Shown here piece by piece: positions 8,242 through 15,384 of a stretch of DNA of 64,000 bases; position 1 is the first letter of the stretch, and every line of letters starts with the position of its first letter. Location of the stretch: positions 1-64,000 of the forward strand of contig NZ_JADNYM010000024.1 in the NCBI RefSeq assembly GCF_015708085.1, read 5' to 3'. Source of the DNA: Arthrobacter terrae. GTDB lineage: Bacteria > Actinomycetota > Actinomycetes > Actinomycetales > Micrococcaceae. Below the pieces are notes generated by a model. That model was not told the DNA's origin. It did not search any database and was given only the letters and a program-made list of their open reading frames with translations. Made by a program: the position numbers and the translations under genes.

Positions 8242-9288
8242 ATGCCGGAACAGAGCTCAGCCCAGCCCACCACTTACCTCGGACGCACGGGAATGGAGGT
8301 CAGCCGCCTCGCCCTCGGGACCATGATGTTCGGCGATTGGGGCAACAAGGACCACGAGGCCTCGATCCGCATTATCCATCGCGCCCTTGACGCCGGCATC
8401 AACTTCATTGACACCGCTGATATCTATTCGTTCGGGGAGTCGGAGGAGATCGTCGGCAAGGCAATTGCCCAATCAGGCAAGCGTGATGACATCGTCCTTG
8501 CCACCAAGTTTTTCAACGGTATGCAGCAGCGGCCTAACTATCGCGGCGGTTCCCGCCGCTGGATTATCCGCTCGGTCGAAGATTCCCTGCGCCGGCTAGG
8601 TACCGACTACATCGACCTGTACCAGATCCATCGTCCGGATGAGCACACCGATATTGAGGAAAGCCTCGGCGCGCTCACCGATCTGGTCAGCCAGGGAAAG
8701 GTGCGCTACATCGGCTCGTCCACGTTCCAGCCGTCCCAGGTCGTCGAGGCGCAGTGGACCTCCCGTGAGCACCATCTGGCACGCTTCGTCACGGAGCAGC
8801 CGCCCTACTCCATGCTCACTCGGGGCATCGAGGCCGACCTGCTGCCCACCACGCAGCGGCACGGGATGGGAACGCTCGTCTGGAGTCCGCTGGCGGGCGG
8901 ATGGCTCAGTGGTAAGTTCCGCAAGGGAGAAGACCTTCCGGCCACCCACCGCAGCGCTCGCGATCCTGGTCGCTACGACCTGGCTAACCCCAAGATCGCG
9001 GCCAAGTTCGAAGCCGCGGACAAGTTGGGCGCACTGGCCGACGAACTGGGTATCCCGCTGGTGCACCTCGCCATCGCGTTCGTGCTGCGCCACCCCGCAG
9101 TCACGAGCGCAATCATTGGGCCCCGGACAATGGAACAGCTTGAATCCCAACTGGCGGCCGCTGCTCTCGAGCTTGACGGAGCAACCCTGGACCGGATCGA
9201 CGAAATCGTGCCGCCCGGGACGAACATGAATCCCGACGATGCTGGTTTCAGCAATTTCTGGCTGACGCCCGAGCGCCGCCGGCGCTGA
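8242..9288 (+). CDS. Aldo/keto reductase
   Basis: A 348-residue NADPH-dependent oxidoreductase of the (beta/alpha)8 type. Catalytic tetrad candidates are visible in order: Asp in FIDTADIYSFG, Tyr in the same segment, Lys in VLATKFF and His in LYQIHRPD. The C-terminal SAIIGPRTMEQLESQL is the usual cofactor phosphate-binding stretch. ATG 8242 was chosen because the family begins with the YLGRTGMEVSRLALG segment some 15 residues later; the frame is open to 8086 but the extra 52 codons are not family-like. The ribosome site is weak. Confidence 0.88.
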   Translation: MPEQSSAQPTTYLGRTGMEVSRLALGTMMFGDWGNKDHEASIRIIHRALDAGINFIDTADIYSFGESEEIVGKAIAQSGKRDDIVLATKFFNGMQQRPNYRGGSRRWIIRSVEDSLRRLGTDYIDLYQIHRPDEHTDIEESLGALTDLVSQGKVRYIGSSTFQPSQVVEAQWTSREHHLARFVTEQPPYSMLTRGIEADLLPTTQRHGMGTLVWSPLAGGWLSGKFRKGEDLPATHRSARDPGRYDLANPKIAAKFEAADKLGALADELGIPLVHLAIAFVLRHPAVTSAIIGPRTMEQLESQLAAAALELDGATLDRIDEIVPPGTNMNPDDAGFSNFWLTPERRRR

Positions 9289-9299
9289 CCCGTAGCACC

Positions 9300-9312
9300 G
9301 AACGTAACGTTC
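9300..9312. terminator. Small dyad between convergent genes
   Basis: GAACGT-A-ACGTTC is a perfect palindrome in the 54-base gap between the aldo/keto reductase and the ThDP gene. It has no T-run, so a terminator role is only suggested by position. CCGTAGCAC is repeated directly on both sides. Confidence 0.3.
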
Positions 9313-9342
9313 CGGCCGGGGTGGCAGAGCCGTAGCACTAAA

Positions 9343-11031
9343 TCAGTGACCCTTAAAGGCTTCAGCAAGCCACCAGGAACCTCCGTCGGATGCGATTTTG
9401 GCATCAATGACCAAGGGGGCAGTCGGATCGGATGCGAGCCAGTCCGTCACGGCATCCAGGTCAGCGAGGCCGCGGACGGTCAGCCCCGTAGCCCCGAAGC
9501 CCCGGGCGATAGCGGCAATGTCCGTGTCCGGGAACTCCACAGTTGAAGTATCAATGCCTGGGGCGGCGAAGTGATGCACCTCAGCTCCGTAGGCGGCGTC
9601 GTTGTAGACCAGGCAGACCAGCGGCAGGGACAGGCGCACTGCTGTTTCCAGCTCTGCAATGCCCATCAGGAACCCTCCGTCGCCGGTACCGAGAACCGGC
9701 AGCCGCCCGGGCTGGGCGATCGCGGCGCCGATGGCCGTATAGAGGCCAAGCCCGATGGCCTGGAAGGACTGGGTGAAACAGAAACCGAATTCATCCGGGA
9801 CCGAGAGGTACTGGCTGGGGTAGCCCATGAAGTTGCCGGAATCCACGCAGACGATCCGTTCAGCAGGAAGGAGTTCATCAAGCCTCGTGCTGAGAATCCG
9901 CGGGTCGATCAGCTCTTCGGTGGAAAAGTCCTCGATGGGGACATCCCGCCACTGTGACTCCTGGGCAATTCGACGGCGGATTTCCTCGGTGCGGTATTTC
10001 TGCTCCGGGCCACCGTGCTCACGCAGCACGTCAAGAACAGCCAGTGCAGTCTCTGCGCTGTCGCCAAGGATCCCGAGGTCAATAGGACGGTTGGCGCCGA
10101 GTGCGCAATCCTCCAGATCAACTTGAACAACTTTGGTCCCGGAGCTGATCAGCTTGCCCTGCCGCATGGTCCACATGTTCAGGGTGCAGCCAAAGCCAAC
10201 GATCAGGTCTGCCGAGGTAATCAGCTCGGCCGTCGTCGGTGAGGAAAAACCCCCGGAGATCCCCAAAGAAAAGTCCTCACCATTGAACAGACCCTTAGCC
10301 ACCGCGGAAGTAGCCAGCAGAGCGCCGGACTGCAGAGCCAATTCCCGTATCTCCTTCCCCGCGCCACGGGCACCGCGGCCGGCGACAAACACCGGGCGCC
10401 GCGCCTGCCGGATAAGTCCAGCCAAGGCCCGCGTGGCATCCAGATCAGGGCGCACCCTGGCCGTCCCGGGCACTGCCGCGACGGATTCGGGCGTGCCTGC
10501 CGGTGCCGCTTGGCCCTGTACGTCCAGCGGCAGGTTCAGCACCACGGTGTGCCTGCCGTTCATCGCTGTCCGGTAGGCGCGGACGGTATCAGCCACAGCG
10601 CTGGCAGCCGAATGGACCCGGTGGGATTGGGCACCAACGCTGCGGGCCAGCGCGCCCTGGTCCATCGCAAAATTGGAGTTCACGGCCGCGCCTGCGGTTT
10701 CAGCCGCGAGAATCAGCACGGGCGTCCGGCTCTTCGCCGCCTCACCTATTCCCGTGGTGGCGTTCGTCAGCCCGCATCCCTGGTGGACGCTGACCACGCC
10801 GAGCCGGCCGGACATCCGGGCGTAAGCGTCCGCCATCGTGGCAGCGCCGCCTTCGTGGCGCGCCGCCGTAAACGGTACCCCATGCTCGCGCAGGGCATTG
10901 GTGACCGCAAAGTTGCCGCTGCCGACCACGCCAAAAACGTGTCCTGCACCGAGCTGCGCTAGTGTCCGTCCCACCAAATCGGCTATCTTCATCCGGGCTG
11001 CACCCGGAGAGTCCCCCATGGCATCAGTCAT
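9343..11031 (-). CDS. Thiamine-diphosphate-dependent decarboxylase-like enzyme, candidate isatinate (2-aminophenylglyoxylate) decarboxylase
   Basis: A 562-residue ThDP enzyme of the acetolactate-synthase/benzoylformate-decarboxylase superfamily. The cofactor-activating Glu is in ARHEGGAATMADAYARM (Glu60) and the ThDP/Mg motif runs from GDGGFLMG to the Asn of LVYNDAAYG about 30 residues later. It overlaps the upstream cyclase-family gene by 8 bases (ATGACTGA), so the two are translationally coupled. Isatinate is an ortho-amino benzoylformate, so a ThDP decarboxylase directly after an isatin-hydrolase-like gene and beside an anthranilate-CoA pathway is a sensible next step. The substrate is inference. 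In-frame ATGs at 11019 and 10992 are alternative starts. Confidence 0.87.
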   Translation of the reverse strand: MTDAMGDSPGAARMKIADLVGRTLAQLGAGHVFGVVGSGNFAVTNALREHGVPFTAARHEGGAATMADAYARMSGRLGVVSVHQGCGLTNATTGIGEAAKSRTPVLILAAETAGAAVNSNFAMDQGALARSVGAQSHRVHSAASAVADTVRAYRTAMNGRHTVVLNLPLDVQGQAAPAGTPESVAAVPGTARVRPDLDATRALAGLIRQARRPVFVAGRGARGAGKEIRELALQSGALLATSAVAKGLFNGEDFSLGISGGFSSPTTAELITSADLIVGFGCTLNMWTMRQGKLISSGTKVVQVDLEDCALGANRPIDLGILGDSAETALAVLDVLREHGGPEQKYRTEEIRRRIAQESQWRDVPIEDFSTEELIDPRILSTRLDELLPAERIVCVDSGNFMGYPSQYLSVPDEFGFCFTQSFQAIGLGLYTAIGAAIAQPGRLPVLGTGDGGFLMGIAELETAVRLSLPLVCLVYNDAAYGAEVHHFAAPGIDTSTVEFPDTDIAAIARGFGATGLTVRGLADLDAVTDWLASDPTAPLVIDAKIASDGGSWWLAEAFKGH

Positions 11032-11803
11032 TGTGCGCGACCAAGGCGAAAACGCGGCTCGGACTGCCTGTGCCGCCGACAATCGGCAAAGGTGCCACCA
11101 CGATAACGGCGCCGGTAGGGGGCAGCTTGTCCAAATTCTGCAAGGACGTGACCCCGTACTTATCGTGGCCCAGCAGATAGTGGTGCGCAGGGAAGGGCGG
11201 TTCCATACCGCCGGCGCTCCCTGCATCGATCCCCACGGTCTCCACGCCCACACCGGAGATCGGTGTGTGCTCGGCCAGCCACTGGGCACACTCGGCGCTG
11301 AAACCTGGTGTGTGCGGGCCGTTCTGATCCGCATTCAGAAACTGCTCCTGGTCCTGAGCGAAACGGTCCCAGCCGGTGCGCAGCAACAGCCAGGCGTTCT
11401 GCGGGATAGGTCCGTGTGCTTCTTCCCAGGCGGTGACATGGGCAATCTCCAACAAAAAATTGGGGTTCTGCGCGGATTCGCTGCTGACATCAAGCACGAC
11501 CGCCGGTCCCAGCAGACGTTCCGGTGGGATTTGCGCTACATCGCGCCCGTCCTTGCCGGTGAACCAATGGATCGGTGCATCCAGATGGGTTCCGATGTGC
11601 TCACCGGTATGAATGTTGTGATGTTTCCACAACGGGCCCGGCGCGTTGTAGGCACTGACCTGCTCCAAACTGAAGTCAATCAAATTAACGAATGGTTCGG
11701 GCAGCCGCAGCACGGGTGTCTGCGCGGATAAGCTGGTCGTCAGATCGATGAGCTCAATCTTCCCGGTAGACAGGGATTCAAGCAGATTGCCGAGCTGGGA
11801 CAT
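11024..11803 (-). CDS. Cyclase-family metal hydrolase, candidate isatin hydrolase
   Basis: A 259-residue member of the cyclase/kynurenine-formamidase family. The metal motif HxGTHxDxPxH is intact at residues 69-79 (His69, His73, Asp75, His79). MEPPFPAHHYLL and the closing APLPIVGGTGSPSRVFALV resemble bacterial isatin hydrolases more than classical kynurenine formamidases, judged by eye. Family enzymes open cyclic amides or aryl-formamides. GAGGAG stands 7 bases before ATG 11803. It is first in a two-gene unit with the ThDP enzyme and divergent from a thioesterase/PaaX pair. Isatin hydrolysis to isatinate is inferred from similarity and context; a formylkynurenine substrate is the main alternative. 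Confidence 0.85.
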   Translation of the reverse strand: MSQLGNLLESLSTGKIELIDLTTSLSAQTPVLRLPEPFVNLIDFSLEQVSAYNAPGPLWKHHNIHTGEHIGTHLDAPIHWFTGKDGRDVAQIPPERLLGPAVVLDVSSESAQNPNFLLEIAHVTAWEEAHGPIPQNAWLLLRTGWDRFAQDQEQFLNADQNGPHTPGFSAECAQWLAEHTPISGVGVETVGIDAGSAGGMEPPFPAHHYLLGHDKYGVTSLQNLDKLPPTGAVIVVAPLPIVGGTGSPSRVFALVAHND

Positions 11804-11868
11804 GGAATTCTCCTCAATGACATTACGCGTGATGGACCCGCTTGGAACGGCCGCTTTATACCGGTATC

Positions 11869-11881
11869 GTGACGTTCGTTA
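11869..11881. promoter_or_regulatory. Candidate regulator site, copy 1 of motif GTGACGnnCGTnA
   Basis: GTGACGTTCGTTA lies upstream of the cyclase/ThDP unit, overlapping a TATAAT hexamer (11880-11885 on the plus strand). The same pattern, GTGACGACCGTAA, is found at 13921 in the divergent region before the FAH-family gene. Two copies in the two control regions of one island suggest a shared regulator, perhaps the PaaX-like protein. Confidence 0.35.
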
Positions 11882-11956
11882 TAATTTGAGTATCTCCCGT
11901 CAGGTTAGCAAGGCAATGCTGTCCCCGCCAGTGCTCAATAGGAATTTCCGCTGACA

Positions 11957-11979
11957 ATTTGCTGGCCGTGACAGCAAAT
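11957..11979. promoter_or_regulatory. Inverted repeat, operator-like
   Basis: ATTTGCTG-N7-CAGCAAAT, perfect 8-base arms, in the divergent region between the cyclase gene and the thioesterase/PaaX genes. AATTTCCG also occurs as a direct repeat on both sides (11943, 11992). The position fits a repressor site for the PaaX-like protein. Confidence 0.4.
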
Positions 11980-12067
11980 GTGACTGTGGCAAATTTCCGA
12001 CGGCCGTCATTTCGAAGATATACTGACCGCAGGCATGGGTGCAGATCATGCCGTCGAAAGGGACACT

Positions 12068-12565
12068 ATGGATGACAAAGCCGCGCCGAATCGGCAGGCC
12101 AGCATCGACCGCACTGTCGAATGGGTGGATACCGACGCCTCCGGCCACCAGCACAATTCCGCCATTATGCGCTGGGTCGAGGCCGCCGAAGCGGAGCTCT
12201 TCCGCGGCCTCAAGCTGCCCGAATACTTTCCGATTGCCCCGCGTGTCCAGCAGATCGTCAACTACAAGTCCAAACTGTGGTTCGGACAACGCGTCACCGC
12301 TAAGGTGGAGATCCAGCGGCTCGGCCGTACCTCGATCACCTATGGTTTCCAGGTACACGGCCACGCCCGTGCCGGATCCGACGGCGGACTCGCAGCCTTC
12401 GGCTCCGTGACGGTGGCACACGTACCCGCCGGATCTGCAACGGCCCAGCCATGGCCGGCAAATATCCGGGCAGCGGTCCACCCGGTTGAGAGCACACCGG
12501 AGAGCACCCCGGAGGACACACCGGAGAGCGCATCACAGGGCACACCGGAGAGCGCGGGCCCTTGA
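12068..12565 (+). CDS. Hot-dog fold acyl-CoA thioesterase (4HBT type)
   Basis: A 165-residue protein. VEWVDTDASGHQHNSAIMRW (about 17-36) is the 4-hydroxybenzoyl-CoA-thioesterase signature with its catalytic Asp, followed by the AEAELFRGL helix and NYKSKLWFGQRVTAKVEI strands. AAAGGGAC before ATG 12068 supports this start. The final 25 residues are a repeated Glu-Ser-Thr-Pro tail. The stop overlaps the TTG start of the PaaX-like regulator (TTGA), so both are coupled. In this island it may release an aromatic or alicyclic acid from CoA, or edit dead-end thioesters. Confidence 0.83.
   Translation: MDDKAAPNRQASIDRTVEWVDTDASGHQHNSAIMRWVEAAEAELFRGLKLPEYFPIAPRVQQIVNYKSKLWFGQRVTAKVEIQRLGRTSITYGFQVHGHARAGSDGGLAAFGSVTVAHVPAGSATAQPWPANIRAAVHPVESTPESTPEDTPESASQGTPESAGP
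12489..12554 (+). repeat. Imperfect repeat encoding an (E-S-T-P) tail
   Basis: The 3' end of the thioesterase gene consists of degenerate 12- to 15-base repeats with the core CACACCGGAGAGC or CACCCCGGAGGAC, coding for acidic Ser/Thr/Pro/Glu residues. The repeat number probably varies by slippage. No function is visible. Confidence 0.6.
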
Positions 12566-13506
12566 TAACCATCCCCTCCCCGCAGGTCCGCCATCAGCAG
12601 CTCATCGTCACCATCTACGGTCTCTACAGCCGCAATCACGGTGATGCCCTGCCGGTGTCCGTACTGATAGATATGCTTAAAGACCTGGGCTACGATGCGC
12701 CGGGCGTGCGCTCGTCCGTCTCGAGGCTGAAAGCCAAGGGCGTCCTCCAAAGCGTCCGCACGGACAAGGTGGCCAAGTACGAACTGGCGGAGCAGGTCAT
12801 GGACGTCTTCCATGAAGGAGACCAACGGATCTTCGCTCCCGAGGCTGCCAATCCCGAGAACGGCTGGGTCCTGGCAATATTCTCGGTACCCGAAACCCTG
12901 CGGAACCGCAGGCACCAGTTGCGCGGCGAGCTTTCCGGCCTCGGATTCGGGTCCGTGGCCTCCGGCGTATGGATCGCTCCTGCTGCGGTTCTGGACCAGA
13001 CTAAAAAACGGCTTGAAGCCCGCGGACTGAGCCAGTTCGTGGATTTCTTCCGGGGAGACTACCTGGTGGACGGCCCGATGCGGCCCAAAGTTGCCCAGTG
13101 GTGGGACCTGACAGCTCTTGACGAGCAGTTTAAGGACTTCCTTTTCCATTACGGCAGCGCGACCCAGCAGTGGTCCGCGCTGGTGGGCGAGGATCCGGCC
13201 GCTGCACTCGCGGCATCGACCCCGGAACTGCGCCGGGAAGCCTTCAGATATTACATACCGATGTTGACCCTGTGGCGCCGATTTCCCTACCGTGATCCCA
13301 GCCTTCCCCTTGAGTCACTGCCGGAAGGCTGGCAGGGTCCTGCGGCACGGAAGGCGTTCCTCTCCACCCATCGGCTCATCGCCCCGTTGGCTGCTGCCCA
13401 TGCCCATGATCTGATGCACAGCGGCACTGGCACACCGTCTAGCGGTCCTGGATCACCGCAACGCCCTGGATTTCTATCAGGGCCTCCTTCTGCCACAGCC
13501 GGCTGA
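12562..13506 (+). CDS. PaaX-family transcriptional regulator
   Basis: A 314-residue regulator. The winged helix at about 10-75 includes ALPVSVLIDMLKDLGYDAPGVRSSVSRLKAKGVL, followed by the PaaX core (GWVLAIFSVPETLRNRRHQLRGEL, then GSVASGVWIAPA) and a C-terminal effector region. PaaX proteins repress phenylacetate operons in response to aryl-CoA ligands; here the likely ligand is an aminobenzoyl-CoA. TTG start overlapping the previous stop. The last 70 bases run into the Rid-family gene on the other strand; the terminal Ser/Gly/Pro-rich residues are not family-like and may be read-through extension. Confidence 0.87.
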   Translation: MITIPSPQVRHQQLIVTIYGLYSRNHGDALPVSVLIDMLKDLGYDAPGVRSSVSRLKAKGVLQSVRTDKVAKYELAEQVMDVFHEGDQRIFAPEAANPENGWVLAIFSVPETLRNRRHQLRGELSGLGFGSVASGVWIAPAAVLDQTKKRLEARGLSQFVDFFRGDYLVDGPMRPKVAQWWDLTALDEQFKDFLFHYGSATQQWSALVGEDPAAALAASTPELRREAFRYYIPMLTLWRRFPYRDPSLPLESLPEGWQGPAARKAFLSTHRLIAPLAAAHAHDLMHSGTGTPSSGPGSPQRPGFLSGPPSATAG

Positions 13507-13837
13507 CGCCGATCCCAGCCATGGCCGGGTACTCCACGCCAGCCATGTCGCGCCAAAGCTTCCCGATCTCGCGCCCGTTCGCCATGTAGTCGTCCACGTC
13601 GGTGAGGTAGATGGTTACGCTGACCAGGTCCGCCGGCTGCCCACCGGCCTCCCGCAAGGTCGTAAGGACATTGGAAAATGCCTGCTGGAACTGCTCAACG
13701 ATGCCGCCTGGGACGATCTTCATATCCTTATCCAGCGCGGTCTGCCCGCCTAGATATACGGTATTTCCGGCGAGCATGCCGTGTGCATAGCCGGATGGCT
13801 TAGGCAGGGACCCGGGGTTGACTGTCAGGTTGCTCAC
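13439..13837 (-). CDS. Rid-family (YjgF/YER057c) protein lacking the catalytic arginine
   Basis: A 132-residue protein with the usual landmarks GMLAGNTVYLGGQTALD, GGIVEQFQQAFSNVLTTLREAG and VSVTIYLTDVDDY. The segment where RidA has PARS with the catalytic Arg reads YPAMAGIG, and the later Glu is replaced (IEIQG), so this is not a standard RidA enamine deaminase but one of the Arg-lacking subgroups. AGGAGG seven bases before GTG 13837 fixes the start. It is divergent from the FAH-family gene. A role with the 2-amino-oxo-cyclohexene intermediate of the aminobenzoyl-CoA route is suggested by position only. Confidence 0.88.
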   Translation of the reverse strand: MSNLTVNPGSLPKPSGYAHGMLAGNTVYLGGQTALDKDMKIVPGGIVEQFQQAFSNVLTTLREAGGQPADLVSVTIYLTDVDDYMANGREIGKLWRDMAGVEYPAMAGIGVSRLWQKEALIEIQGVAVIQDR

Positions 13838-13920
13838 GCTGTTCCTCCTGAAGATAAGACTTCTGCTGATTCGACAAAAGACCTGTGCAGATCTCTTCTG
13901 CCGTGCTACCTTGAGCATAT

Positions 13921-13933
13921 GTGACGACCGTAA
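13921..13933. promoter_or_regulatory. Candidate regulator site, copy 2 of motif GTGACGnnCGTnA
   Basis: GTGACGACCGTAA sits in the 147-base divergent gap between the Rid-family gene and the FAH-family gene, matching the site at 11869. It lies about 50-60 bases before the FAH-family start, where repressor sites are common. Assignment to the PaaX-like regulator is inference. Confidence 0.35.
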
Positions 13934-13984
13934 GAAAGTCGACACACGTATCAGGTGATGAACTCCCGAAGGGAAACAGCACGG

Positions 13985-14890
13985 ATGAAACTGGCAACAT
14001 TGCGCACCGGCGGTAACAGGACGACGGCGGCGCTCGCCATGGAAGGTGGCGCTTATCTTCCGCTGCCGGCGGCAGATGTCGGCGCGCTCCTCTCCGATCC
14101 GCAGTGGCGCACTACCGTGGCGGCCGCTGCCGGCGCCGCATCGGGAACCGGCCTGGTCCATGCTGCCGCCGTCGAGCTGGCGCCTCTGCTGCCGCGGGCC
14201 GGAAAGGTCATCTGCTGCGGACTGAACTACAGCGATCACATCCTGGAGATGGGACGCGAACTGCCCGAGTTTCCCACCCTCTTCGCAAAATATGCCGACA
14301 CCCTCACCGGCGCGGCTGACACGATCGACGTCTACGGCAGCGGATCCGTGGACTGGGAGGCCGAGTTGGGCGTCGTGGTCGGAATGCAGTTGTTCCGTGC
14401 CGACGAATCGCAGGCGCAGCAGGCGATCGCCGGCTACACGGTCGCCAATGACGTGTCCATGCGGGACTGGCAGAACCGCACGCTGCAATGGTTCCAGGGC
14501 AAGGCCTTCGACGCCAGCACACCGGTCGGGCCTGTCATGGTGGCCGAAGACAGCGCCGGCAGCGGCAGCGGGGACGGATTCCTCGTCCGTGGCTATGTCA
14601 ACTCAGAGCTCGTGCAGTCGGGGCATACGGACAAGCTGGTCTTCAGCCCCGCCAGGCTACTGTCCTACATCTCCCAATTCACGGTGCTGCGCCCCGGCGA
14701 CCTGGTCCTCACCGGCACGCCAGGCGGGGTAGGCATGGGCATGAAGCCACCGCGCTTCCTCAAGGACGGCGACGTCCTCAGCACCGAGATCGACGGGATC
14801 GGCCGACTGGAGAACACCATCCGGATCCACCAGAACGACGGCGGCGCAGACGTCCGCACGCCCGTCACCGCAACCAGCACCAAGGAGTGA
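13985..14890 (+). CDS. Fumarylacetoacetate-hydrolase-family protein
   Basis: A 301-residue FAH-family enzyme. Seen are KVICCGLNYSDHILEMG (about 74-90), VDWEAELGVVVGMQ with the metal-binding Glu pair, TVANDVSMRDWQ with the metal Asp, and the closing LTGTPGGVGMG and LSTEIDGIGRLENTI. The family hydrolyses carbon-carbon bonds of 1,3-diketones or decarboxylates and isomerises oxo acids. It starts a plus-strand run FAH, cupin, TesB, CoA ligase, monooxygenase. I infer ring or chain cleavage in the lower part of the aminobenzoate pathway. ATG 13955 is an alternative start, but the homologous part begins at 13985. Confidence 0.9.
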   Translation: MKLATLRTGGNRTTAALAMEGGAYLPLPAADVGALLSDPQWRTTVAAAAGAASGTGLVHAAAVELAPLLPRAGKVICCGLNYSDHILEMGRELPEFPTLFAKYADTLTGAADTIDVYGSGSVDWEAELGVVVGMQLFRADESQAQQAIAGYTVANDVSMRDWQNRTLQWFQGKAFDASTPVGPVMVAEDSAGSGSGDGFLVRGYVNSELVQSGHTDKLVFSPARLLSYISQFTVLRPGDLVLTGTPGGVGMGMKPPRFLKDGDVLSTEIDGIGRLENTIRIHQNDGGADVRTPVTATSTKE

Positions 14891-14895
14891 AAACG

Positions 14896-15378
14896 ATGAC
14901 CAACACCAACAGCGGCATCCTTACCGAGGGCGACAACTCCAGCTATGCCGGGGCCGACGGCAAGGTTGTGCCGGTTGTGACCCGGGCCGGCCAGGAGGAC
15001 ACCGACACGGCCCAGTCCGGGGACTGCGTACGCGTCTCCGGGGTGAGTATCCAGCACACCCCCGCTACCAAAATCTGGTTCGGACAGGTTTCCAATGTCC
15101 CGGGCTACCGCTCCCTCCCGCACCACCACGGCGAGGCGGAAACCGGAGGCTATGTGCTGCGGGGTCATGGCCGCATCTACTACGGCGAGAATTTTGCGCA
15201 GTTCCAGGATATGAAGACCGGCGATTGGGTGTTCGTCCCGCCGTTCATGCCACACGTCGAGGCCAATATGTCGGTCACGGAGGAACTCGTCTGGCTGACC
15301 ACGCGCACACCGGAAAACATCGTGGTGAACCTCGATGACGTCTCCGACGAAATCCTCGCCGACTACCGCCGGGCCTGA
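14896..15378 (+). CDS. Small cupin-domain protein
   Basis: A 160-residue single cupin. The first metal motif is in LPHHHGEAETGGYVLRG (His, His, His and Glu) and the second region in WVFVPPFMPHVEANMS. AAGGAG precedes ATG 14896, five bases after the FAH gene's stop region. Such cupins are dioxygenases, isomerases or hydrolases of small oxo acids. Its place in the operon points to a step on the deaminated ring product; no specific reaction can be named. Confidence 0.85.
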   Translation: MTNTNSGILTEGDNSSYAGADGKVVPVVTRAGQEDTDTAQSGDCVRVSGVSIQHTPATKIWFGQVSNVPGYRSLPHHHGEAETGGYVLRGHGRIYYGENFAQFQDMKTGDWVFVPPFMPHVEANMSVTEELVWLTTRTPENIVVNLDDVSDEILADYRRA

Positions 15379-15384
15379 CCGGTG

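Noticed and set aside
9343-11031. ThDP enzyme as acetolactate synthase large subunit IlvB
   Set aside because: No small subunit gene follows, FAD-binding landmarks are not evident and the gene is coupled to a cyclase-family hydrolase.
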